From Candidatus Gastranaerophilales bacterium (GTDB taxonomy: Bacteria; Cyanobacteriota; Vampirovibrionia; Gastranaerophilales; Gastranaerophilaceae), in assembly GCA_905235825.1 (NCBI GenBank), contig CAJONH010000262.1, positions 1 to 11,021 on the forward strand: 11,021 nucleotides of DNA, read 5' to 3'. A program made the position numbers and the translations under genes. Positions 1 to 6,627 of the stretch are shown here, one piece after another (the first letter of the stretch is position 1; each line of letters opens with the position of its first letter). The notes beneath the pieces are model-generated. The model worked only from the letters and a program-made list of their open reading frames with translations. It ran no database searches and was not told where the DNA came from.

Positions 1-69
1 AACCCACGGTACGCATAAACGTACGACGGTTTTCAAGACCGCTCCGATCAACCGCTCCGGCACTCCTCC
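1..69 (-). tRNA. tRNA-Ser (anticodon UGA), 3' part cut by window edge
   Basis: Read on the minus strand this gives a 7-nt acceptor strand GGAGGAG, T8-G9, a serine-type D arm, and an anticodon arm with 7-nt loop CTTGAAA (anticodon TGA, plus-strand positions 33-35). A long variable arm follows, with GTACG pairing to CGTAC. The start of the T arm (GTGGGTT) runs off the left edge, so the T-loop, the 3' acceptor strand and any encoded CCA lie outside. The long variable arm plus UGA anticodon identify a class II serine tRNA reading UCN codons. It lies 75 bp downstream of the glycosyltransferase stop, on the same strand, with its own promoter between. Confidence 0.95.
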
Positions 70-90
70 GTTACGCTATCAGCAATTTAT

Positions 91-119
91 ATCATACTTT
101 AAAAATCTTTTATTGTAAA
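91..119 (-). promoter_or_regulatory. Sigma-70-type promoter of tRNA-Ser
   Basis: On the minus strand, -35 TTTACA (positions 119-114, 5 of 6 to TTGACA), a 17-nt spacer and -10 TATGAT (96-91, 5 of 6 to TATAAT). The predicted start near position 84 leaves a leader of about 15 nt before the mature tRNA 5' end at 69, as expected for a tRNA processed by RNase P. Confidence 0.75.
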
Positions 120-143
120 GTGTTTTTAGAAATTTTCCCTGTA

Positions 144-1031
144 TTAAAATTGATATAATCCGTTTTTTATATCACTCTTTACATCTTCTATCACTTTTTT
201 TTCTGTTTTATATTTTTTTACATATCGCTCACCTGCTGTTTCAATGGCTTGTATTACATTTGCCATATTATATTCATTAAACGGAAAATCTCTCATTAAT
301 TCTTTTATGTTTTTTATTTCATCTTCATTTAAAAATCTTTTCAGCAGTTCTGTTTTTGTATTTTCGGCATTATCAATTTGTATATTTTGTGTTTCTTTTA
401 TATCGGTTATTCTTTTTTTATGCATCCGATATCTGACTAATATATCGGATAGGTTTGAAATTCTGCCTCCTGCTTCAATTATTTGTTTATAAAAATCATA
501 GTCCTGAGAACACTTTTTTCTAATATCATAATTTATTCCGTTTTTTAGCATAAAAGATTTTCTGTATATAATTGATGAATGACATATCGGGTTATAAAAA
601 TTCATCATAAAAGCAAGTTTATCGCTATCTGTATCAAATACCCAGGACGGACGGGCATTTTCTCCAAATGTTTCTATAAAACTACCCAGTAATACAATAT
701 CAGGATTATTATTCATATAATCAATCTGATTTCTGAGTTTATGTTCAATCCAAATGTCATCATCGTCTATATGTGCTATATATTCCCCGCAAGCAAGATT
801 TTGAGCATTATGATAGTTAAATGTACACCCGCAATTTGTTCTGTTTTTATATATTTTTAATCTGTTATCATCATAGTTATTCAAAAATTCATAAGTATTA
901 TCACTTGAATTATCATCAAAAATAATAAATTCAAAATCCTTATAAGTTTGATTAAGAACGGATTCAACAGCCTCTTTTACAAGATTTTCTCTGTTGTATG
1001 TACTCATTATTACTGAAATTAACGGTTTCAT
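144..1031 (-). CDS. Family 2 (GT-A fold) glycosyltransferase
   Basis: A 295-residue protein that should transfer a sugar from a nucleotide-sugar donor to a cytoplasmic acceptor, probably in surface polysaccharide or glycoconjugate synthesis. The GT2 signature starts at residue 4 (LISVIMSTYNRE), followed by SVLNQTYKDFEFIIFDDNSSD (about 25-44; D39/D40 for nucleotide binding). The DxD-type metal/donor motif is in HIDDDD (87-92). HSSIIYRKSF (151-160) and QDYDFY (176-181) fit the acceptor and catalytic region, and RYRMH (200-204) is the usual motif after the catalytic domain. There are no membrane helices. The last ~85 residues are charged and helical and match nothing I know. No Shine-Dalgarno precedes the ATG; an extended -10 lies 7 nt upstream, so the mRNA may be leaderless. 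No other glycan genes are nearby, so donor and acceptor cannot be named. Confidence 0.9.
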   Translation of the reverse strand: MKPLISVIMSTYNRENLVKEAVESVLNQTYKDFEFIIFDDNSSDNTYEFLNNYDDNRLKIYKNRTNCGCTFNYHNAQNLACGEYIAHIDDDDIWIEHKLRNQIDYMNNNPDIVLLGSFIETFGENARPSWVFDTDSDKLAFMMNFYNPICHSSIIYRKSFMLKNGINYDIRKKCSQDYDFYKQIIEAGGRISNLSDILVRYRMHKKRITDIKETQNIQIDNAENTKTELLKRFLNEDEIKNIKELMRDFPFNEYNMANVIQAIETAGERYVKKYKTEKKVIEDVKSDIKNGLYQF

Positions 1032-1038
1032 CAGTTTT

Positions 1039-1068
1039 AGTATAACAAAAGAAAAGTATTTAATACAA
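1039..1068 (-). promoter_or_regulatory. Extended -10 promoter of the glycosyltransferase gene (predicted leaderless)
   Basis: On the minus strand, TGTTATACT carries an extended -10 (TGn then TATACT, 1044-1039). A weak -35 TTGTAT (1068-1063) lies 18 nt upstream. Only 7 nt separate the -10 from the ATG at 1031, so transcription should start at or one base before the start codon. The -35 lies inside the stem of the upstream terminator. Confidence 0.55.
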
Positions 1069-1093
1069 GCTGTTTTTTCTCGTATTAAATACT
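1046..1093 (-). terminator. Intrinsic terminator after the response-regulator gene
   Basis: A perfect 12-bp inverted repeat, AGTATTTAATAC (1055-1066) and GTATTAAATACT (1082-1093), with a 15-nt loop. In the minus direction it follows the response-regulator stop by about 20 nt and is followed by a U-rich run (TTTCTTTTG, ending near 1046). The stem is AT-rich, so terminator strength is uncertain; CTCTTTT on the other side could give weak activity on the plus strand. Confidence 0.6.
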
Positions 1094-1113
1094 CTCTTTT
1101 ACAAATTTAAAAA

Positions 1114-1800
1114 CTAGATTATATTTTCACGTATCGCCTTAACCGCAGCTTGTACTCTGTCATCTACGCATAATTTTTGCAAAATACTGCATACATGAGC
1201 TTTTGCCGTATGTACACTTACTATTAATTCTTTTGCTATTTCCGTATTACTTTTTCCGTTTACAAGATGACGAAGCACTTCTAATTCTCTATCCGTAAGC
1301 TGAGCTCTTGCATCTTGAACCTCGGTTGTTTGCATTAATGCGATATTTTCCGGCTTCGGGAAATAATTCAGAACGTGGGAAGATACTGCCGGATCAAGCC
1401 AACACGCTCCTTTTGCAACATCATTTATTACTCTTGTTAAATCTTCGGGAGAAATATCCTTTAAACAATATGCACTCGCTCCCGAACCAAGTGCCGCTAT
1501 TACTTCATCTCCTCTTTCATGTGAAGTTAAAATTATTACCTTTGTATTCAGCCCCATTTCTTTTACTTTCATTGTGGCTTCAAATCCGTTCATTCCGGGA
1601 AGCCCCACATCCATTAGGACTACATCGGGTTTAATTTTTTTAATAACATCAATTCCTTCTTCAGCATCTTCGGCTTCTGCAACAACATTAATTGTTTTAT
1701 ACTCATTTAATGCCGATTTCAATCCTACTCTTGTAAGTTTGTAATCTTCAACAATTACTACACTGGTTACACAGTTGTTGTTACGTAATGTTTCTGCCAT
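1114..1800 (-). CDS. NarL/FixJ-type response regulator (receiver plus LuxR HTH)
   Basis: A 228-residue DNA-binding response regulator of usual length. The receiver domain covers about residues 13-130: acidic pair E18-D19, phosphoacceptor D64 in VVLMDVGLPGMNG, the switch threonine T92 in ILTSH, and K114 in CLKD. After a linker, the LuxR/GerE helix-turn-helix (about 166-225) carries LTDRELEVLRHLVNGKSNTEIAKEL and SVHTAKAHVCSIL, the latter including the recognition helix. All phosphorylation residues are present, so it should be switched by a histidine kinase and act as a dimer; no kinase gene is in the window. The ATG is supported by AGGAAGG 7 nt upstream. It is followed by a hairpin terminator and looks monocistronic. 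The target genes cannot be deduced. Confidence 0.93.
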   Translation of the reverse strand: MAETLRNNNCVTSVVIVEDYKLTRVGLKSALNEYKTINVVAEAEDAEEGIDVIKKIKPDVVLMDVGLPGMNGFEATMKVKEMGLNTKVIILTSHERGDEVIAALGSGASAYCLKDISPEDLTRVINDVAKGACWLDPAVSSHVLNYFPKPENIALMQTTEVQDARAQLTDRELEVLRHLVNGKSNTEIAKELIVSVHTAKAHVCSILQKLCVDDRVQAAVKAIRENII

Positions 1801-1979
1801 AAAACTACCTTCCTCTCTGATTTTAAGTATTAACTGAATGGTGTTTATTTTCCTCTTTTTTACAATTTAATATTAGACCATATAATCAAGAAAGGTAATT
1901 AGCCAATCAGGTATTTTAAATTGTCCTGCATGGCTATTTTTATATCATCGGTATAATTTCAAAATATACGTGAACTATA

Positions 1980-1997
1980 ATAAATATATATATTTAT
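1980..1997. repeat. 18-bp perfect AT palindrome between transcription units
   Basis: An all-A/T palindrome (ATAAATATA and its complement) sits 45 bp beyond the stop of the small membrane-associated protein gene, in the 241-bp spacer before the response regulator. It has no clear following U-run on either strand, so it is at best a weak terminator; a binding site or chance in AT-rich DNA is equally possible. I could not assign a convincing promoter for the response regulator in this spacer. Confidence 0.35.
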
Positions 1998-2041
1998 GGT
2001 TAATTAAAATGAAAAAGAATACGAACAGGCTTATTATACAA

Positions 2042-2530
2042 TTACTCTTTATCCTTACCAATTCCTATAACGTCATAAGTAAGTGTTTTTATTGTATTAG
2101 CTCCAAGCATTAGTCCTGCTGTTTTTCCTAAAATTTTATGATTTTTGGTACGTAATGCAACAGCAGATAATGCGAGTTCCGGTAAATTTGATAAAACGGT
2201 TTGTGCCGCACCTGCGAAATAACCTCCGGCACTTGATATAATATGAAACCAAGAGAATGTTTTCTGCATATTAAACCAGGAGTTTTTACAGTCGGCAATA
2301 GTTTGACTTTGCTTATCAAGATGCATATATTGCCTGTAATTTTTTTCATAACGGTCAGCTGTTTCTATTCTATCTGTAACAATAGCTTTTTCTTTGCCGT
2401 TAATATGCGTATCATAAACAACCGAAGCAATAGTACCTATTCCCAGTACTTTAGATGTAATCTCTAACGGTCTGCCGGAAAATTTCCACGCTGCATTTCC
2501 TATTGTATTCACTATTGATACTAATGTCAT
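2042..2530 (-). CDS. Unrecognised small membrane-associated protein
   Basis: A 162-residue protein of no family I recognise. It has an N-terminal amphipathic part (1-20), a hydrophobic stretch at about 24-38 (TSKVLGIGTIASVVY), and a charged, helical middle rich in D/R/E/Y/K/Q (about 45-90). A hydrophobic second half follows (about 94-127 and 133-150) with Gly/Ala-rich segments such as AGGYFAGAAQ. It has no cleavable signal peptide that I can see. The pattern suggests a protein inserted in or lying on the membrane as a hairpin. Its ATG lies 13 bp after the TAG stop of the upstream gene with only a weak GGATG Shine-Dalgarno, so the two genes are almost certainly co-transcribed and perhaps translationally linked. 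Function unknown. Confidence 0.75.
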   Translation of the reverse strand: MTLVSIVNTIGNAAWKFSGRPLEITSKVLGIGTIASVVYDTHINGKEKAIVTDRIETADRYEKNYRQYMHLDKQSQTIADCKNSWFNMQKTFSWFHIISSAGGYFAGAAQTVLSNLPELALSAVALRTKNHKILGKTAGLMLGANTIKTLTYDVIGIGKDKE

Positions 2531-2543
2531 ATTAATTCATCCG

Positions 2544-3317
2544 CTATTTTTCATCATTACTTTTGGTGGCTTCTGATGAATCATCATAAACCTTTTCTCT
2601 GGTTTGAGAGGTCTTTAATAATGCACTTGTTGCCATTTTTGCTTCTTGTCCGTACATTTTATCTGATGTCGTCAAACCTTGCAACAATTGTATTGTATTA
2701 TTATCACCGTGTGCACTGCCTGAAGCAACTACACTTAATGCTATCATTCTATTATGAACATCAGGATCTTGAAGTGCTATATTTAAAAGTGCCGTTAATG
2801 ACTCATTCTCATATCTTGAATCATCTTCTTCAAATCTTTTAACTAAATCCTGTACACCTTGTTTTCTGATTGATGTATCTTGACTTCTTAAGAAACTTTC
2901 TAATGTTTTTATATAATCATCAGTTAATTTTACTATATTTTTCTTTTTCTTATCCGATGATTCTGTTTTTTCGCTTTTTAACGGAGTATTTGCTATTGGC
3001 TGATTTTGAATAGGCTGACTTGCCTGAACATTTGGCTGAGTTTGAACAGGCTGTCCTTGCTGACCAAGCGTACAAACAGTATTATTCACAGCCTCCGCAT
3101 TACTTATACCCGAAGGATTAAATACAAATATATTCAACCCTGATGCCGGCTGCTTTGCAGGATCATTATAAACAGATGTCTGCGGATATTGATAAACCTG
3201 TCTTCCCTGCGGTGTGGTGATTGCTACGGCAGGCTGCGTACTTTGCGATGTTTGATAATTTTGCATCGGTGTCCAATTACGATAATTATTTACAGGCTGT
3301 GTTTCTATCACGGACAT
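2544..3317 (-). CDS. Unrecognised protein: disordered Q/P/N-rich N-terminus plus HEAT-like helical domain
   Basis: A 257-residue protein in two parts. Residues 1-115 are low-complexity and rich in Q, P, N and T, with a short hydrophobic island GLNIFVFNPSG at 60-70. After a charged linker (SEKTESSDKKKK, 115-126), residues 130-237 form paired helices resembling HEAT/armadillo repeats (SIRKQGVQDLVKRFEED, SLTALLNIALQDPDVHNRMIALSVVA, EAKMATSALLK). Such domains bind proteins. The C-terminal 20 residues are charged and disordered. There is no signal peptide or membrane helix. AAGGAG about 11 nt, or AAGG 6 nt, before the ATG supports the start. It is the first gene of a two-gene unit and divergent from the hydrolase operon. 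A scaffold or adaptor for the small downstream protein is a reasonable but untested guess. Confidence 0.78.
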   Translation of the reverse strand: MSVIETQPVNNYRNWTPMQNYQTSQSTQPAVAITTPQGRQVYQYPQTSVYNDPAKQPASGLNIFVFNPSGISNAEAVNNTVCTLGQQGQPVQTQPNVQASQPIQNQPIANTPLKSEKTESSDKKKKNIVKLTDDYIKTLESFLRSQDTSIRKQGVQDLVKRFEEDDSRYENESLTALLNIALQDPDVHNRMIALSVVASGSAHGDNNTIQLLQGLTTSDKMYGQEAKMATSALLKTSQTREKVYDDSSEATKSNDEK

Positions 3318-3436
3318 TATAAACCTTACTCCTTACATGTTTATAAACAAATCTTTAACTAAAAATATGCCATAATATTAAGGAAAATTTACATTAATTT
3401 ATAGTTGTGCAAATAGGTATAAAGTATAAAAATTAA

Positions 3437-3464
3437 AGATAATTCTTATCTGAACAGGTATAAT
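3437..3464 (+). promoter_or_regulatory. Possible operator plus perfect -10 box upstream of the hydrolase operon
   Basis: A consensus TATAAT (3459-3464) lies 115 bp before the hydrolase ATG and has no recognisable -35 at 16 to 18 nt. Instead, the inverted repeat AGATAA-TTC-TTATCT (3437-3451) covers that area, as expected for an activator or repressor site. The region is AT-rich, so a chance match cannot be excluded. Confidence 0.3.
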
Positions 3465-3566
3465 TTATTTGTTTTTTTTATTTTCGGGCTTTTTTATACA
3501 AAATAAATAGCACTTTATTTAGAGTATTTTAAATATGAGCTATATTTGGTAAAATTTGAATATTGC

Positions 3567-3572
3567 AGGAGG
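3567..3572 (+). promoter_or_regulatory. Strong ribosome binding site that fixes the hydrolase start
   Basis: A perfect AGGAGG six nt before the ATG at 3579. It shows that the in-frame TTG at 3546, which would add 11 residues, is not the start. Confidence 0.85.
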
Positions 3573-3578
3573 ATTATT

Positions 3579-4256
3579 ATGAGAAAATTAACTTATATAG
3601 GACACAGTGCTTTTTTTATAGAAAAAGACGGGGACGGAATACTGATAGATCCGTTTATTACAGGCAATCCTCTTGCAAACTTTGATTATAAACAAAAAAG
3701 AATAAGTCAAATTATAGTTACTCACGCTCACTCAGACCATTTAGGCGATGCAATAGTCATTTCAAAAGCAACAGGAGCTCAAATTATAGCGGTTTTTGAA
3801 CTTGCAAACTATTGTATAGATAAAGGTGCAAAAGCTATAGGTGTTGGTATAGGCGGGAAATTAAATTTTAAATGGGGAAGTGTTAAGTTTCTACCAGCAG
3901 TTCATACAAGCTCAAATCCGGATTTACCTTATGGCGGTTTAGCAGCAGGTGTTTTACTTGATATAGAAGGTACTACTATTTATCACGCAGGAGATACAGC
4001 TTTAATGCCCGATTTTTCCATGATTGGAGAACTTTATAATCCTTATTATGCAATTCTTCCTATCGGAGGATATTATACAATGGATATTGAAGATGCCGCT
4101 ATTGCAGCTAAAATGCTCTTTTCTCCGGAAATTATTCCTATGCATTACAATACATTCCCAAATATAAAAGCTGATATTCAAAAATTTGTTAATTTGATTG
4201 AAGAACAAGGACAAAAATGTTTGCCGTTAAAGGTAAATGAATATGTTGAATTCTAA
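3579..4256 (+). CDS. UPF0173 metal-dependent hydrolase (metallo-beta-lactamase fold, YtkL-like)
   Basis: A 225-residue cytoplasmic protein of the UPF0173 group of metallo-beta-lactamase-fold hydrolases, close to the family's usual length. Visible metal ligands are T-H-A-H-S-D-H at 48-54 (H49, H51, D53, H54), H109 in PAVHTSS, D139 in YHAGDT and H189 in IPMHYNTFP. The start YIGHSAFFIE and ILIDPFITGNP are typical of the family. It should bind two metal ions and hydrolyse a small or phosphoester-type substrate; the physiological substrate is not known for the family. The start is fixed by AGGAGG at 6-nt spacing. It is the first of three overlapping genes: its last 20 bp contain the start of the DUF3326 gene, so the two products are probably made together in fixed ratio. 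Confidence 0.93.
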   Translation: MRKLTYIGHSAFFIEKDGDGILIDPFITGNPLANFDYKQKRISQIIVTHAHSDHLGDAIVISKATGAQIIAVFELANYCIDKGAKAIGVGIGGKLNFKWGSVKFLPAVHTSSNPDLPYGGLAAGVLLDIEGTTIYHAGDTALMPDFSMIGELYNPYYAILPIGGYYTMDIEDAAIAAKMLFSPEIIPMHYNTFPNIKADIQKFVNLIEEQGQKCLPLKVNEYVEF

Positions 4257-5235
4257 ACCTCTTATTTCATTCATTGTTCCAACTGGCATAGGGGCTTCAA
4301 TAGGCGGTTTTGCCGGTGATGCTTCATTGTATGCCCGTGAATTTACAAAAGATTTTAATGTTATAGTTAATCCAAACACAGTTAATGCCGCCTGCTTCTC
4401 GGGAATTACGGATAATATGCTTTATACCGAAGGCTGGGCTTTTTCTCAGTTTATAAAAGGAAATTTAAATTTAATTCCTTCAACAAATAATAAAATAGGA
4501 ATAATATTTGATAAAGGAATATCTCAAGGTATATTAAATGTTCATTTAAATACAATGAATGCTGTAAAAACCGTATACGGTGCTGATATAACTGCTTATG
4601 AAATTACGGAAGAACCCGTAAATATTAAGTTTTTTAATACTTCATCAGGTATTTCGTCCGGAAGCCTTATAAATAATAAAACACTTGTTAAAGCAGGTAA
4701 ACAATTATTATTAAAAGGTGTTGATGTTATTGCCGTAGTTTGTAAATTCGATGAACCACCGGAGGATGATTATAAAAACGGAACGGGAGTTGATATAGTA
4801 GGAGGTATTGAAGCCGTAATTTCTCATTTTTTAACCCGTGAACTTAATGTACCTGTTGTTCATTCTCCTGCGTTTGAAGATATATCAATTACAAAAGAAC
4901 TTGTGAGTGCAAAAGCAGCTGCAGAATACATTACTCCCACCTTTTTGCCTTGTCTTTTAATTGCACTTAAAAATGCTCCGTTATTTTCTTTAAAAAAAGT
5001 GGAACATTATATATCGAGAGAGAATTTGAAGGCTTTAATCATGCCTTATAATTCTTTAGGTGCATCAATTGTTTTGGATGCAGTTAAAAACGGAATAAAA
5101 GTATTTGCAGTTAAAGAAAATTCAACAGTTCTAAAAATAACAAAAGATATTATTAAAAAAAATGATATAATCGAAACAGACACATATAAAACTTGTCACA
5201 AAATTTTAAAGGAAATGCTCTATGAAAAAATATAA
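4237..5235 (+). CDS. DUF3326 family protein
   Basis: A 332-residue protein that I recognise from family motifs as DUF3326, best known from Cyanobacteria and plants and without an assigned function. Matching blocks are FIVPTGIGASIGGFAGDA (12-29), the N-A-A...Y-T-E-G-W region (50-67), IGIIFDKGI (87-95), GVDVIAVVCKF (161-171), the GTGVDIVGGIEAVISHF stretch (182-198) with ELNVPVVHSPAF after it, and TPTFLPCLLIALKNAP (233-248). The Gly-rich start suggests a nucleotide or phosphate loop, but no catalytic motif is obvious. There is no signal peptide or membrane helix. It overlaps the hydrolase gene by 20 bp. AAAGG lies 3 nt before the ATG at 4237 and 9 nt before an in-frame ATG at 4243, so the true protein may be two residues shorter. 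It overlaps the pilin-like gene by 14 bp. Confidence 0.88.
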   Translation: MNMLNSKPLISFIVPTGIGASIGGFAGDASLYAREFTKDFNVIVNPNTVNAACFSGITDNMLYTEGWAFSQFIKGNLNLIPSTNNKIGIIFDKGISQGILNVHLNTMNAVKTVYGADITAYEITEEPVNIKFFNTSSGISSGSLINNKTLVKAGKQLLLKGVDVIAVVCKFDEPPEDDYKNGTGVDIVGGIEAVISHFLTRELNVPVVHSPAFEDISITKELVSAKAAAEYITPTFLPCLLIALKNAPLFSLKKVEHYISRENLKALIMPYNSLGASIVLDAVKNGIKVFAVKENSTVLKITKDIIKKNDIIETDTYKTCHKILKEMLYEKI

Positions 5236-6562
5236 ATCAGGATTTACTCTTGCAGAAATTTTGTTAAGTATGACCATTATAGGTGTTATAATGGCACTTT
5301 CGGTAGGTTCTATAAAATCGGTAAAATCGTCATATACAACACTTGCATATTTTGCACATAAAAATGTTGTTGATATGGTTGGTATACTTTATGGCGGTAC
5401 AATGACAAGCAGCGACAGAACAAGAAGAACCGGTAATGCAAATAACGTAACAGCAAATGGTACGACATATCATTTTATAAAACAAATTGATTCCGATGCT
5501 GCAACAAACGGATACTATATAGGACAGGGAAAACAATGCAGTAAATATGAAAACGGACAGTGTGTTTATTATACAAATCAAGTACTTGGTGTCGATCAAT
5601 TGAAATATGGAAATGAAGCACTTCAGCCAATGGTTACTCAGTGTAAAATTAATGATGCTAATCATAAAGGATACGGCAAACTTGTTAATGTTCTGAAAAA
5701 TGATAAAGAATTATATGCAGCATCAGGACTTTGCGGAGCTGATAGAGCTTCCGCAAGCGGTTCATCTCAAAATTTATTTTGCAAATCGCTTATTGCGTTA
5801 ACAAATAATTCAGGTTCAAATCATTGTACATTATATAAATCTGCAATACAAACCGGAGCTTCTGAACCTTCATTTACAAATTTAAATCCTGCAAATCCTA
5901 ATTTTACACTTACTAACGGTATGCGTGTGTATATATCAGAGTGGAATTTTGATGCAAGTAACATTTCATCAATATACGGCTACAGATTAATCGGTGTTGA
6001 TTTAAACGGTAAAACAGGGCCTAACAGAGAATATGACGGTTCAAAAACACCTGCAGATATTGTTACGTTTTTAGTTTTAGATAACGGAGAAGTTTATCCG
6101 CTTGGTATAGCAGCAGATAATTTAGTTGATAAGAAAAATAAAACATTACAATACTTGAATGCAAGAGTGAAAGGATATTATTTTAATTATTATAAAAGAG
6201 AAACATGTTCGGGTTCAGGTGATTCTGCCTCCTGCACTAAAGAGCGTATTACAACAAGTGATAGAAGCACTATACCGAGTGAATGTTTATCTTCTTCATT
6301 AGCAGATAAATTTAAGTGTAATTTTGGTGTTGTTCCAATTCAAAATTCAAGAAAAGTAGTTAATGGTAAAAATATAACATCTTTTTCATACAGAGATGCA
6401 ATTTGTACTGCAAAAAATGCCTCTGATTTGGAATATTCTTCATATTGTTCCGGCTACACAAAAAGCACATATTGTCCGCCTACAACAATGTCTAAAAATG
6501 ATGGTGCATTTGATATGTGCAAAGCTGAAACTGTTAAACCCGTATTTAGATTTAATTTTTAA
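5222..6562 (+). CDS. Large Cys-rich type IV pilin-like / pseudopilin-like protein
   Basis: A 446-residue protein starting with a class III prepilin signal: a basic leader MKKYKSG, predicted peptidase cut after G7, mature F8 and E12 (+5) in GFTLAE, then one hydrophobic helix to about residue 30. The N-terminal helix should anchor it in the membrane or assemble it into a type IV pilus or type II secretion pseudopilus; the rest would face outside. Ordinary pilins have about 120-200 residues, so the ~415-residue globular part is unusually large. It holds 14 cysteines, all after residue 100, enough for seven disulfides. VDLNGKTGPN followed by DIVTFLVLDNGEVYPLG (about 260-300) resembles a pseudopilin-type core. 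AAAGGA lies 8 nt before the ATG, which is inside the DUF3326 gene (14-bp overlap). It is last in the operon; peptidase and assembly ATPase genes must be elsewhere. Confidence 0.85.
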   Translation: MKKYKSGFTLAEILLSMTIIGVIMALSVGSIKSVKSSYTTLAYFAHKNVVDMVGILYGGTMTSSDRTRRTGNANNVTANGTTYHFIKQIDSDAATNGYYIGQGKQCSKYENGQCVYYTNQVLGVDQLKYGNEALQPMVTQCKINDANHKGYGKLVNVLKNDKELYAASGLCGADRASASGSSQNLFCKSLIALTNNSGSNHCTLYKSAIQTGASEPSFTNLNPANPNFTLTNGMRVYISEWNFDASNISSIYGYRLIGVDLNGKTGPNREYDGSKTPADIVTFLVLDNGEVYPLGIAADNLVDKKNKTLQYLNARVKGYYFNYYKRETCSGSGDSASCTKERITTSDRSTIPSECLSSSLADKFKCNFGVVPIQNSRKVVNGKNITSFSYRDAICTAKNASDLEYSSYCSGYTKSTYCPPTTMSKNDGAFDMCKAETVKPVFRFNF

Positions 6563-6567
6563 TATGT

Positions 6568-6594
6568 AAGGTCAGGCATGCCTGACCTTTTTTT
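6568..6594 (+). terminator. Strong intrinsic terminator of the hydrolase/DUF3326/pilin operon
   Basis: A perfect palindrome begins 6 bp after the pilin-like stop: AAGGTCAGGC (6568-6577), central AT, GCCTGACCTT (6580-6589), running into a seven-T tract (6588-6594). Its G+C-rich stem stands out in this AT-rich DNA. On the minus strand the same hairpin lacks a following U-run, so it is mainly a plus-strand terminator. Confidence 0.93.
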
Positions 6595-6627
6595 ATTCAA
6601 TAAAAAACATAGTTATAAACTGAAATT

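Noticed and set aside
1308..1634. 108-residue open frame on the plus strand opposite the response regulator
   Set aside because: It lies wholly inside a confident gene on the other strand, has biased Leu-rich composition and no family motif.
1801..2041. A hidden small gene or riboswitch in the spacer before the response regulator
   Set aside because: I see no open frame with a start signal and no conserved riboswitch core; only an AT palindrome is present.
2128..2349. 73-residue open frame overlapping the small membrane-associated protein in another frame
   Set aside because: It overlaps a better-supported gene that is in an operon layout, and shows no recognisable features.
3546..3578. Upstream TTG start adding 11 residues to the UPF0173 hydrolase
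   Set aside because: AGGAGG sits inside this stretch at ideal distance from the ATG at 3579, and the family start (M-K/R-L-T-Y-I/L-G-H) begins there.
5330..5665. 111-residue open frame on the minus strand inside the pilin-like gene
   Set aside because: It is a shadow of the real gene: Cys/Ile-rich antisense composition and no Shine-Dalgarno context to favour it.
6568..6594. Hairpin as a bidirectional terminator also serving the ADP-ribosylglycohydrolase gene
   Set aside because: On the minus strand the hairpin is followed by ACATATT rather than a U-run, so only the plus direction is supported.
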